This document shows positions 7,977 through 16,701 of a stretch of 64,000 nt of DNA, in pieces. The notes beneath the pieces were generated by a model. The model was not told the origin of the DNA and made no database searches. It saw only the letters and a program-made list of their open reading frames with translations. The first letter of the stretch is position 1; each line of letters starts with the position of its first letter. The DNA is from Aquimarina sp. RZ0 (GTDB taxonomy: Bacteria > Bacteroidota > Bacteroidia > Flavobacteriales > Flavobacteriaceae). The translations under genes and the position numbers were made by a program. The stretch lies in the NCBI RefSeq assembly GCF_008370685.1, contig NZ_VTZU01000035.1:1-64000 (forward strand). The letters are read 5' to 3'.

Positions 7977-10667
7977 ATGAAAAAAATCACCCTTTTAGGA
8001 ATCCTACTATGTCTCAATCTAGTTACCTATGCTACAGATATTGTGTTCACCGATATTAATTTTAAAAATGCATTATTAAATCATGCTCCCGCTATTGATA
8101 CTAATGGAGATGGTATAATTAACACCGAAGAAGCCGAAGAAGTAACTAGACTAGATCTAAAAAATTCTAATATTACTGATTTAACAGAAATAAAGTATTT
8201 TATTAATTTAACGTATTTGGAGATCTCTAATAATCAGTTAGAAAATTTAGATATCACCAAAAACACAAAGCTCGGAACTTTATATTGTAATTCAAATAAA
8301 CTAAGCACGCTAGATCTATCACAAAACCTGTATCTAAGTACATTGTTTCTTTTCAAGAATAAATTGACTTCTTTGGATATTTCAAATAATACTAATTTGT
8401 ATCATCTTCAAGTTGCCAATAACAATTTATCTTCTTTAGATTTATTGAATAGTATAAATCTACGTTTTTTAGATATTCAAAGCAATCCTTTAACTACAAT
8501 AGATGTATCAAAAAATAGAGAACTCACTAATCTTACTATTGGTAATAACGAATTAGTGTCATTGGATGTTACTCAAAACATAAATTTAACAGCTTTAACA
8601 ATTGAAAGAAACGCATTGACTTCTTTGGATATTTCACAAAACATCAAATTAAAGTCTTTATCCATAAATAACACATTAATAGAGTCCTTAGATGTTTTTC
8701 AGAACGTAAATTTAACTCATTTATATATGATTAATATTGGACTAAGCTCTTTGGATGTTACCCAAAATAGTAATTTGACTAATTTGTATATTAATGGTAG
8801 TAAACTAAGTTCTTTGGATGTTACCCAAAATAGTAATTTAATTTCTTTATCTGTCAATTATAGTTTATTAAAACAATTAGATGTCACTCAAAATATAAGT
8901 TTACGAAAACTCGGCTGTTACAGTAATGAATTGATAAATTTAGATGTGACTAATAATGTTGACTTAGTAGATCTTAAATGCTATGGTAATCAATTAACAA
9001 AATTGGACGTATCAGGCAATAGTGATTTAAAATATCTTTGGTGTGGGGGCAATCAATTAGAATCCCTAGATGCAAGAAATTGTAACCTATCCCAAGTAGA
9101 TTTTACAAATAATCCTAAACTTACTAAAGTATATCTAACAGATCAGAAATTTCAAACTACTCCTCAATTAGGAATATCTTTTAGCAATTGTCCTGAATTA
9201 AAGTTTATATGTGTAGATGAGGAATATGTAGCACCTGTGCAAAACCTTTTTAATACTCCAGGATATACTCCTTGTGATGTAAATAATAATTGTGATGACA
9301 ACTATTATACTATCTCAGGAAAAATTACTTATGATCTGGATACTAATGGGTGTGATACCAATGATATAGGTTTTGCAGATTTGAAATTTGCGTTGTCAGG
9401 AGGTTCAGTAGGTTTTAGAGAGGTTTTTCCTGCTAATTCAGGAACCTATAGCACAGCCGTGAATCAAGGAGATTATTTTATGTTTCCGATTTTTGAAAAC
9501 CCGACATATTTTAATATAGATCCAGCTCCTTCATTCCCACCTATACCTATAAGCTTTCCTGCAGATGGTCCCATTGTAATCAAAGATTTTTGTATTACTC
9601 CTAATGGGATTTATAATGACCTGGAAGTTTTAATTATTCCAATTGGAGTAGGACCAAGACCCGGATTTGATACTGGGTATACTATTATTTATAAAAATAA
9701 AGGAACTAGCACCCAATCGGGTAGTGTTACGTTAGATTATATGCAAGATATTTTGTCGCTAGTATCTTCTAGTCCAAATACGGCTACTACGTCGACTAAC
9801 CAATTATCATGGAGTTTTAGTGATCTGAAACCTTTAGAATCTAGAGAAATCACTGTGGTATTTAATATTAATAAACCTACTGATAATCCGGCGGTAAATG
9901 ATGGCGATATACTAAGTTATACAGCTACTGTTACGGGTACTACCGATGAAACTCCGATTGATAATGTAGTTCCATTAAATCAGACAGTAAGAAATTCTTA
10001 TGATCCCAATGATAAGATTTGTTTAGAGGGAGACATTATAGAACCTACAGATCTTGATAAATATTTGCATTATATGATTCGATTTGAGAACAAAGGAACG
10101 GCAGACGCTATTAATGTTATAGTTAAAGATGATATAGATACTACTACCTTAGATATTAAATCATTTATCCCTTTGAAAGCTAGTCATTCATATACAACTA
10201 TTATCAATAATAAAAAAGAGGTTGAATTTGTTTTTAATAATATAAACCTCCCTTTTGATGATGCCAACAATGATGGATATATCTTATTTAAGATAAAACC
10301 AAAACCTACTCTTATAGAAGGAGATGTTATCAATAATAAAGCTGCAATATATTTTGACTTTAACCTTCCTGTTATTACTGATGTAGAAACAGTAACCGTT
10401 AAGAAGAAAATTATTGAAGAACCTGTCTTTACTGATTACTTTACATTATCGCCAAACCCAACTACAGGAGTTATGTCACTAACGCCATTAAACTCAGATA
10501 TCGCAGTTCAGCATATCAGTATTCATGATATCACTGGGAGAATAGTAGGTTTTTTTAGCGGAGATACCAGGGATTTTAATGTGAGTTATTTATACGCTAA
10601 TACTTATTTCATGAAAATACATAGTGACAAAGGAGTATTAACAACTACTTTTATTAAAATAAATTAA
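7977..10667 (+). CDS. Secreted LRR protein with T9SS C-terminal sorting domain (long paralogue)
   Basis: This 896-residue protein has the same layout as its upstream neighbour. There is a signal peptide (1-19), calcium-loop-like DTNGDGIINTEE (41-52), then fourteen regular 21-residue LRRs (about 77-370). Next are a beta-sandwich segment, the YDPNDKICLEGDI module and a type A sorting domain (YFTLSPNPTTGVMSL ... FIKIN). The paralogues keep near-identical ends and differ mostly in LRR number, which implies expansion or contraction of a 63-bp unit. A strong hairpin terminator follows at 10696, and 215 bp separate the two genes, so each probably has its own promoter. It is predicted to be surface-exposed; ligand unknown. 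Confidence 0.88.
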   Translation: MKKITLLGILLCLNLVTYATDIVFTDINFKNALLNHAPAIDTNGDGIINTEEAEEVTRLDLKNSNITDLTEIKYFINLTYLEISNNQLENLDITKNTKLGTLYCNSNKLSTLDLSQNLYLSTLFLFKNKLTSLDISNNTNLYHLQVANNNLSSLDLLNSINLRFLDIQSNPLTTIDVSKNRELTNLTIGNNELVSLDVTQNINLTALTIERNALTSLDISQNIKLKSLSINNTLIESLDVFQNVNLTHLYMINIGLSSLDVTQNSNLTNLYINGSKLSSLDVTQNSNLISLSVNYSLLKQLDVTQNISLRKLGCYSNELINLDVTNNVDLVDLKCYGNQLTKLDVSGNSDLKYLWCGGNQLESLDARNCNLSQVDFTNNPKLTKVYLTDQKFQTTPQLGISFSNCPELKFICVDEEYVAPVQNLFNTPGYTPCDVNNNCDDNYYTISGKITYDLDTNGCDTNDIGFADLKFALSGGSVGFREVFPANSGTYSTAVNQGDYFMFPIFENPTYFNIDPAPSFPPIPISFPADGPIVIKDFCITPNGIYNDLEVLIIPIGVGPRPGFDTGYTIIYKNKGTSTQSGSVTLDYMQDILSLVSSSPNTATTSTNQLSWSFSDLKPLESREITVVFNINKPTDNPAVNDGDILSYTATVTGTTDETPIDNVVPLNQTVRNSYDPNDKICLEGDIIEPTDLDKYLHYMIRFENKGTADAINVIVKDDIDTTTLDIKSFIPLKASHSYTTIINNKKEVEFVFNNINLPFDDANNDGYILFKIKPKPTLIEGDVINNKAAIYFDFNLPVITDVETVTVKKKIIEEPVFTDYFTLSPNPTTGVMSLTPLNSDIAVQHISIHDITGRIVGFFSGDTRDFNVSYLYANTYFMKIHSDKGVLTTTFIKIN
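8205..9086 (+). repeat. Coding tandem repeat: fourteen 63-bp LRR units
   Basis: Each unit encodes 21 residues of the form NLxxLxIxxNxLxSLDVTQN. Adjacent units near 8751 and 8814 are almost identical over about 35 bp, pointing to recent duplication, whereas outer units have diverged. Period and frame are constant across the block. Confidence 0.85.
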
Positions 10668-10695
10668 GAAATTTTAAGAGTCTGATATCAAGAAG

Positions 10696-10738
10696 GATAG
10701 TCGTCTGCATAATGGTTGGACGACTATCTTATTTTTTT
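10696..10738 (+). terminator. Rho-independent terminator after the long LRR gene
   Basis: A perfect 10-bp stem, GATAGTCGTC (10696-10705) with GACGACTATC (10719-10728), is followed by TTATTTTTTT, 28 bp after the stop codon. Confidence 0.9.
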
Positions 10739-10808
10739 GACAAAGTTGTTTTTTTTAGTTTTGAAAGATTAAATTCTATCTTCTCCTTTTGATTACCCAC
10801 CCTTCAAA

Positions 10809-11117
10809 TCATATGATTTGCAACTTCATTTTAATAGTGCTAGTCCTCAAAACTAAAACCTCCATATCTACAGAAAATCCATCACTCAACACCTCTGGCA
10901 TCATCTTCCCAAAAATCATAATTAAATGTAAGGAATCGTTTTCTATACTTGTATGTGCCCCCATCATTTCTTGATGATCGTCTCTCATGGATTTGTGTTC
11001 TTCTTCTATTTTTTTATGAGAAGCTTCCATTTAGCATGTTCCGGCCATTACCCTACGTTCAGGAGTTTCTACAGGATTCTGTTTGCAAGAAACAAAAAAA
11101 ACGTGGGAAGCAAGCAT
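10809..11117 (-). pseudogene. Small lipoprotein gene broken by an in-frame stop
   Basis: On the minus strand an ATG at 11117 starts MLASHVFFVSC with a lipobox-like end, followed by KQNPVETPERRVMAGTC and a TAA (11033-11031). The same frame resumes at once with MEASHKKIEEEHKSMRDDHQ and EMMGAHTSIEND, a His/Met-rich helical segment typical of small flavobacterial lipoproteins. Either the TAA kills the gene or two short pieces remain. The 5' end abuts the three-hairpin repeat at 11124. Confidence 0.45.
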
Positions 11118-11123
11118 TATTAA

Positions 11124-11218
11124 TTTACTCGATAATCGAGATTTAAATGTTCCCAGGCTTGTCTCGAAATCAAAATGTTTTTTCAATAAATGCCTGGGCT
11201 TGCCCCGAGGTAGTTTAC
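11124..11218 (+). repeat. Three-hairpin dispersed repeat, copy 2
   Basis: Same order of palindromes as copy 1 (3580-3678): CTCGATAATCGAG, a middle AGGCTTGTCTCG segment, and GCCTGGGCTTGCCCCGAGG, ending GTAGTTTACT. It separates the lipoprotein remnant from the thioredoxin-like remnant. Confidence 0.75.
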
Positions 11219-11229
11219 TGAATGTTTTA

Positions 11230-11331
11230 TCTCTCCATCCTACCTTCTTAATTATAGATAAAACAGGAACCATTATATATGCTAAACCTAGGTTTAATAA
11301 ATCCGAAATAATCGACATGATTAAAAAAACT
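11230..11331 (+). pseudogene. Thioredoxin-like protein, C-terminal fragment
   Basis: The plus strand reads LSLHPTFLIIDKTGTIIYA followed by KPRFNKSEIIDMIKKTL. The cis-Pro PTFLIIDKTGTI strand pair and final helix are typical of the end of TlpA/ResA-type thioredoxins. The CxxC half and any start codon are absent; the repeat copy 2 lies where they should be. Confidence 0.4.
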
Positions 11332-11547
11332 TTAGCTAAATATCTCTTCTGCAGATTTATCCAGGATTTCATTTTCAAAATCGGTAAAATAAGCTTTTGT
11401 GGTATAATAATCTGTATGACCAAGTGTATCGCCTATTTGTGCTTTGGAAATTCCCTTGTGTAATCCAGCTGTAGCAAATGTATGTCTGGCTGCATAAGTA
11501 ATTATTTTTGTTTCTAGTTTTAACTCTTTCCTGATAGTGTTTAAAAA
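11332..11547 (-). pseudogene. Tyrosine recombinase, C-terminal fragment
   Basis: The minus strand from about 11547 to a TAA at 11334-11332 reads NTIRKELKLETKIITYAARH, then TFATAGLHKGISKAQIGDTL, GHTDYYTTKAYF and a short tail. ARHTFAT (His-x-x-Arg), LGHTDYYTT and the following Tyr are the catalytic end of phage-type integrases common in Bacteroidota mobile elements. A stop lies just upstream (about 11548) and the N-terminal domains are gone. Confidence 0.65.
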
Positions 11548-11826
11548 TATTCAATAATGCATTTTAAAGTTTATAGCCAGTAGAAATCCTCACCTCTTCT
11601 AACCTAAATGATCTCTATTTGGTTAGATGTCGTAATAGTTACATTTTAAATGGATCTGTTGTCGCAAAAATGATTGGATTTGACCGATTTGTTATAGTAT
11701 GCCAAGGGAATTTATAGTGAACTTTGTACCCATAGGGTAGCTCCCTGGAATTTTTGATGAGATAGGTTAAGTCCGGATAAAGCCTATAATAAATTTTAAA
11801 CTATTTCAAACTTAAATTAAAAAAAA

Positions 11827-12909
11827 ATGAATATTGAATTTTCAGATCCAACAATAACAGCGGCAAAAGCACAAGTATCACAGGGACTAGTTCTACAGGG
11901 ATACTGTAACAGTGTATTACAACAACCTTCTGTAGATTTTTCAGGTTTCACTAATTTGGCTCAAAACCAAATTGATATCAATCAAGGTTTACAAACTGCA
12001 AAAGACCACGCCAACACGTATCTAAATGGAATACAAACAAATATAATTAGTAATATATCTAATATTTCTAATTACTATAATTTATATTCTGCTGTACCTA
12101 TAGTGTTGCCTCCAAATGCTACAACAGAGCAATGGATTAGTATTTTACAGGCGATGAAAGCTCAAACGGATACTTACATCAACGCTAGTAATTTGATTGT
12201 AATTGATTTAGGAAACCTAAATACAAATATAGGTACAGACGTAGGTTTTTTTACTAAAACAGTTTCAGACCTGAACGCAGTTGTCGATGGAAACGAAGGT
12301 GTTCTGGCTTCTTTATCCAATGACCTGAGTTCTATTGATACACAAATTGCTGGGGTCATTGCCGGAACAGTAATTAGCGGTCTGGCTATAGTTGGTGGAG
12401 TATTTTTAATTGCTGTAGGATCGGTAGCCAGTTTTGTTACTGCGGGTACTTCTCTTAAACTAGTAGCTGGTGGTGTAGCGATTACATCTGCAGGTATTGC
12501 TGGATCAGTTGCTGGTACGATTACTTTAAAAAACTTGTATCAACAAAAAGCCGATCTATTACAACAACAATCAACTTTGACAAGTGAAGTGAACTTAGTT
12601 TCGGGAATAAATAGTGCTTATTCACTATTAGGTAGTCAAGCTGCAGAAGCTATGAGTGCTACAACGCAAATGAAGAATGCCTGGACTTCATTAAGTAGTG
12701 ATTTAGGTGTTTTATCAAACAACCTACAGAGCGGAATCATGAGTACAGACGTAATCAGAGAGTTGTTTTTAACAGCAGCAAATGAAACTGTACCAACTAT
12801 CTTGCAAGATGTTAACATCATCAAACAACAGATGGCTGGTGTAGAGTTAAGTAGTACTGGTGATAAGGGAATAGTTGATTATATAGAAGAATTAACTCAA
12901 GCAGCTTAA
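11827..12909 (+). CDS. Alpha-helical pore-forming toxin-like protein, ClyA/HBL superfamily (component 1)
   Basis: The 360-residue, almost entirely helical protein resembles the Bacillus HBL/NheA enterotoxin family and Gram-negative ClyA-type tripartite toxins. The N-terminal helix contains QGLVLQGYCNSVLQQP, long amphipathic helices follow, and a long hydrophobic head lies at about 174-233 (GLAIVGGVFLIAVGSVASFV). It then returns to coiled-coil-like helices (LYQQKADLLQQQSTL) and IIKQQMAGVE. There is no signal peptide, as in ClyA-family toxins. It heads a run of three related genes. Its closest relative in the window is component 2. The hairpin at 12926 may limit read-through. Target membrane unknown. 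Confidence 0.75.
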   Translation: MNIEFSDPTITAAKAQVSQGLVLQGYCNSVLQQPSVDFSGFTNLAQNQIDINQGLQTAKDHANTYLNGIQTNIISNISNISNYYNLYSAVPIVLPPNATTEQWISILQAMKAQTDTYINASNLIVIDLGNLNTNIGTDVGFFTKTVSDLNAVVDGNEGVLASLSNDLSSIDTQIAGVIAGTVISGLAIVGGVFLIAVGSVASFVTAGTSLKLVAGGVAITSAGIAGSVAGTITLKNLYQQKADLLQQQSTLTSEVNLVSGINSAYSLLGSQAAEAMSATTQMKNAWTSLSSDLGVLSNNLQSGIMSTDVIRELFLTAANETVPTILQDVNIIKQQMAGVELSSTGDKGIVDYIEELTQAA

Positions 12910-12925
12910 TCATAATTAATAATGG

Positions 12926-12957
12926 AATGGCGGTCTAAGGGTATTGGACTGCCATTT
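12926..12957 (+). terminator. Hairpin after toxin component 1
   Basis: AATGGCGGTC (12926-12935) pairs with GACTGCCATT (12947-12956) with one G-T pair. The trailing sequence is TAAAAATTT rather than a clean T-run, so termination may be partial. Confidence 0.55.
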
Positions 12958-13146
12958 AAAAATTTCCAAATTATTTATCCAATTAGATGCTTTTACACAA
13001 ATAATTATAACTCTAATATTCTGATTTTTAGATTTTTTAAAAAAAACATATTTCATCTATTAGAATTATCTTGGAACTAAAAATTTCTCAGTGTATCAAA
13101 CTTTTGATAACCTGTTTACTCTTTAATCAAAACATAATTAGATAAA

Positions 13147-14226
13147 ATGAATTCATTAAATAATAACATCAAGACCATTGAAATCTCACAAAAAGACCTG
13201 ACAGGAAATGGTTTGATTCTACAGACCTATTGTAATTCTGTATTACAACAACCTGATATTGATTTTTCTTCAGTTCCTGATTTAAGTGACTATCAAGAAC
13301 AAATAAATGAAAGTCTTGAAAAGGCCAAGAAGCATGCCAACACCTACTTAAATGACATTAATCATAAAATCATTAATTCATTATCTGACCTTAATAGCTA
13401 TTTTACAGTATATAAAATTGTACCCGTTACCTTACCTGAAGGGTCTTCGGTTGACCAGTGGGTTTCAGTACTTTCTGTAGTAAAAACCATATCAGAAAAG
13501 AATCTAAGGGATAGTGAGCTCATTGTAGAGGCATTGGAAGAGTTACGCGACGATTTGAGTTCAGATTCAGCTGCTTTTGCTTCCATTGCTGAACAAGCTA
13601 ACGATGCAATAGAGGGTGATACAGGAGAGCTTGCATCCATAAGAAACTCTCTTAAAGAAATTGATAGGGATATAAAAGGTCAAATAGCAGCAGTTGTACT
13701 AGAAGGAATTGGTATTATTGGAGGGGTCTTTGTCATCGCAATAGGTTCAGTTTCAAGTTTTGTAACAGCTGGTACTAGTACCCCTATCGTAATAGCTGGT
13801 GTGAGTATGTTATTGGGAGGAGTTGTAGGCTTGGCCGTTTCAGCACCTACACTCATTAATCTATACCAGGAAAAAACAGATTTGTTTCAGCAAAGCTCAA
13901 AACTCAGAGCTGAAGTCAATTTATTGACAGGTATTGATTCTGCCTTTGATAATTTGTCAAATCAGGCAGAAACTGCAGCTTCTGCTACTAAGGGGATGGT
14001 AGACTCTTGGAGGAATCTAACTAATCACTTAGAAGATTTGATTGATGATCTAACAAATGGTATCTTAAGTACGGATGCGGTGCGAACACTGTTTTTAAAT
14101 GACGCAAATAACGAAATTATTGATTTGCAAAATACAATAAACACGATAAAGCAACAGATGTCTGGAATAATAACCGTTGCCTTACCAAAAGATGAAACGG
14201 TCTTAAGTTATCTGAAAGCAGTATAA
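13147..14226 (+). CDS. Alpha-helical pore-forming toxin-like protein, ClyA/HBL superfamily (component 2)
   Basis: This 359-residue paralogue of component 1 shares TYCNSVLQQPDIDFS, KKHANTYLNDI and LFLNDANNEI at equivalent places. The hydrophobic head at about 180-236 (GIGIIGGVFVIAIGSVSSFV) is flanked by helices, with SGIL-type and IKQQMSGI segments near the end. There is no signal peptide. Separate hydrophobic heads in two paralogues plus a smaller third protein match the three-protein logic of HBL, NHE, AhlABC and SmhABC toxins, in which subunits assemble in order. The 237-bp gap from component 1 leaves room for its own promoter. Confidence 0.75.
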   Translation: MNSLNNNIKTIEISQKDLTGNGLILQTYCNSVLQQPDIDFSSVPDLSDYQEQINESLEKAKKHANTYLNDINHKIINSLSDLNSYFTVYKIVPVTLPEGSSVDQWVSVLSVVKTISEKNLRDSELIVEALEELRDDLSSDSAAFASIAEQANDAIEGDTGELASIRNSLKEIDRDIKGQIAAVVLEGIGIIGGVFVIAIGSVSSFVTAGTSTPIVIAGVSMLLGGVVGLAVSAPTLINLYQEKTDLFQQSSKLRAEVNLLTGIDSAFDNLSNQAETAASATKGMVDSWRNLTNHLEDLIDDLTNGILSTDAVRTLFLNDANNEIIDLQNTINTIKQQMSGIITVALPKDETVLSYLKAV

Positions 14227-14480
14227 TAAAATAATTGGTTATAAGCTGATACCGCACAGTATAAAATCTAATTGCTTTAGACTGAAAGCATACCTGTTGA
14301 TATTTTGATAATGATTTAAGATTTTTTGTTTCCATAATACTTGATTTGTGTCTCACGTCATTTAAGCACATAAAAAAAGTATTGGATTGGTGTAAAAGAA
14401 TCTTCGAGCTCATTTAAATCGTCTTTGGCTTTACGGATTTAGCAGCGCGGTATTGGCTTTTTTGACCTAAAATTACAGAT

Positions 14481-15284
14481 ATGACAAAAGGATATTTATC
14501 TCAAACGATACAAAACATTATAGATCATAAAGATCATTTGATATCATTGGTTGGCCTCCCCGATAAGGCGACCAGAATTAAGCATGAAGCAATAGAATTG
14601 ATAGAAGAAAATATTTCTTCAATAAAAGAAATGCAAGATGATCTTCTAGAAGATTCATCTAAAATTCTTGATGGCTTACAGCGTGCTTTAACCTATTTAA
14701 AGGAGAATAAGAATGAAGCTATAGAATTCATCAATAGCGCCCATGATACTGCCATTTTATCCAAGCAAAAGCTAGAATCTGAACTGCAACAAAACATCGT
14801 TTTAAAAGCTAGTATTTTGAAATTCTCGCAAGATCTACAAAATGTTTTGAGAGAACTCCAAAATCGCAATGCTAAACTTGTGGTAGATGAGCAAAAAGCT
14901 AAGGATAAGGCAAATAAATTTAAAAAAGAAAGGCTTTATTTTTTGGCTTTAGGTCCATTTGGTTTGGTAGGGCTAGCAACAGCTACAGCACTTTTTGCCA
15001 AATGGAATGCAAAGACAAATACTGCTAAAAAAGAAGCTGCAAAGGTGAGAGGTCAGATTAACTCCTTAAAGCTATTTCAAGACAATGTACAGATATTGCA
15101 AGAAAGCTTTAGTTTTGGAATCGAGGCCTTGTCTAACGTAAAGAATGCTTTGGATTTTTTATCAGGAGACATCAAGAACATAATAAATAATACTTATACT
15201 ACTTGCGGAGACTCTATTGTTGTTGCACTTTATCTTAACGCTGCCGTTAAAGAAGCAAATGTTTTGCTTATTGATGCAGCATAG
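14481..15284 (+). CDS. Helical pore-forming toxin-like protein, smaller third component
   Basis: This 267-residue, highly charged helical protein has a single hydrophobic hairpin at about 152-173 (LYFLALGPFGLVGLATATAL) between long coiled-coil-like helices (QNVLRELQNRNAKLVVDEQK before; NTAKKEAAKVRGQINSL after). The layout is that of ClyA-fold toxin subunits, though sequence resemblance to components 1 and 2 is weak. There is no signal peptide. It lies 254 bp downstream of component 2 on the same strand. It could be the third component of a tripartite toxin, or a XaxB-like partner. Without the neighbours I would call it only a coiled-coil membrane-active protein. Confidence 0.6.
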   Translation: MTKGYLSQTIQNIIDHKDHLISLVGLPDKATRIKHEAIELIEENISSIKEMQDDLLEDSSKILDGLQRALTYLKENKNEAIEFINSAHDTAILSKQKLESELQQNIVLKASILKFSQDLQNVLRELQNRNAKLVVDEQKAKDKANKFKKERLYFLALGPFGLVGLATATALFAKWNAKTNTAKKEAAKVRGQINSLKLFQDNVQILQESFSFGIEALSNVKNALDFLSGDIKNIINNTYTTCGDSIVVALYLNAAVKEANVLLIDAA

Positions 15285-15345
15285 TGCGAATTATATTATA
15301 CAATTATCAATTTCATTGCATAAATTTAATCGTGCTATCTCTCTT

Positions 15346-15424
15346 ACCAGTTCTCAAATAGAATCACCGTAAACTGAATTAAAAAAGAAATGATTTTAGC
15401 AGATGATTTTATTTGAGAACTGGT
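15346..15424. terminator. Long inverted repeat between toxin and methyltransferase genes
   Basis: Arms of 21 bp match at 20 positions: 15346-15366 begins ACCAGTTCTCAAATA, and 15404-15424 ends TATTTGAGAACTGGT. The loop is 37 nt. It lies between convergent genes. A bidirectional terminator is the simplest reading, but there is no clean T-run and the loop is long, so it may instead be a small repeat element. Confidence 0.45.
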
Positions 15425-15530
15425 ATGATTTAAACTTTTTTGATCAATTGAAGAGGTTTTTGCACTTCATAGCAGTATTGAGTCAAAAGGAGTATTTTTA
15501 TAGCGAATTGAAAAATTTTAAACCACTTCA

Positions 15531-16472
15531 TTAACTGTTTTTTACAATAAAAGTCCCTCTTTGGTATTTTGTAAGTTCTAACAAGTCAGGTTTTGAATTG
15601 TATTTTTTGATAATATCCTTATGAATTTGCTTATGATCTAGTATTTTTTGAGGTCTATAATTTTCACCTATAAAATGAATAACCTCCATCTTGTTTTCTT
15701 TAAATAAATCCAGATAGTATATATAAGATAATCGGTTGGTGTATGCAATTGAGTTCCCTGACCAAAAATTCCAATACGAATCAGAAAATCTTAAAAAATT
15801 AAATTCAGATATTTTTTTGTCTTCAAAAATACCTGGATTAGCATAATGATCAATAAAATTTACTGTATGAACAGTAAAACAATCTTGTTTAAGCCACGTT
15901 TTCAATTTTTTAAATAAGGCAATTAAAAACGTTGGCGGGATATGTTCAAAAACTACTTGCGAGTAAATGTATTCAAAAATAATCCCTTCATTTTCAATAT
16001 CATCCAGCGTATATGATGATTTATATGTTATGTTACAAAACTCTAAAACTTCTTCAATATTTTTTAACGTTACTATTTTATCTAGTTTTTCTTTAATAAC
16101 CTTTTCTTGATAAATTCCTCTATCCATAATTTGTTTTATAAAATTTTCGCTACACAAAAAGATTATTTGCTTTCGAAATGTTCTAAAACTGACATCTTTA
16201 TCTATGTCAACCGTAACTATTTTATCAAAACCTAGTAAAAAAAGAATGACAGGAGAAATGATAGAATATCCTGTACCTATTTCGAGAGCCTTGCATTCTT
16301 GATTTAAATCTAAATTAGTATACTCAAATTTTCTTAAGCACTCATAAAACTGGTATGTAACCACATTATGATGATAATTTTTATGGTGAGTAGCAGGGAT
16401 ATGATTTAATCTATCTCCTATCCTGGATAAAGATAATATTTTCTGTAAGGAAGCTTTGATTCTCCAATCCAT
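15531..16472 (-). CDS. Class I SAM-dependent methyltransferase-like protein
   Basis: In this 313-residue protein a Rossmann motif I (ALEIGTGYSIISPVILFLLG, about 62-81) is followed by an acidic motif II (VTVDIDKD). A YSQVVFEHIPPTF segment resembles the post-motif region of methyltransferases. The N-terminal about 60 residues and C-terminal third are not recognised. The substrate is not evident. It is convergent with the toxin genes and separated from the downstream island by repeat copy 3, so it is probably not part of either. Confidence 0.6.
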   Translation of the reverse strand: MDWRIKASLQKILSLSRIGDRLNHIPATHHKNYHHNVVTYQFYECLRKFEYTNLDLNQECKALEIGTGYSIISPVILFLLGFDKIVTVDIDKDVSFRTFRKQIIFLCSENFIKQIMDRGIYQEKVIKEKLDKIVTLKNIEEVLEFCNITYKSSYTLDDIENEGIIFEYIYSQVVFEHIPPTFLIALFKKLKTWLKQDCFTVHTVNFIDHYANPGIFEDKKISEFNFLRFSDSYWNFWSGNSIAYTNRLSYIYYLDLFKENKMEVIHFIGENYRPQKILDHKQIHKDIIKKYNSKPDLLELTKYQRGTFIVKNS

Positions 16473-16590
16473 AAATTAATCATTTAAGAGATGAATTTTT
16501 AAAATTAGATAAATTAAATTATAAAACTGCTGAATATTGTTTGGATATAGTAAATTAACCTGTTGTATAGAAATAATTATCCCAAAAATG

Positions 16591-16686
16591 GGTAAACTAC
16601 CTAGGGGCAAGCCAAGGCATTTATTAAAAAAACATTTTGATTTCGAGGTAAGCCTTGTAACATTTAAATCTCGATTATTGAGTAAA
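16591..16686 (-). repeat. Three-hairpin dispersed repeat, copy 3 (inverted)
   Basis: Reverse complement of copies 1 and 2: it begins GGTAAACTACCTAGGGGCAA and ends near CTCGATTATTGAGTAAA. Some palindromes have decayed (ATTATTGAG for ATAATCGAG). It marks the left border of the catabolic island. Confidence 0.7.
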
Positions 16687-16701
16687 TACTAACTATAAAT
16701 T

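Noticed and set aside
11031..11423. 130-residue minus-strand membrane protein
   Set aside because: Most of it is antisense to the thioredoxin-like remnant and the repeat; only the last about 29 residues belong to the lipoprotein remnant.
11083..11463. Single 126-residue plus-strand protein
   Set aside because: The frame runs through the dispersed repeat, a thioredoxin-like end and the antisense of an integrase, so it is a chance fusion of unrelated pieces.
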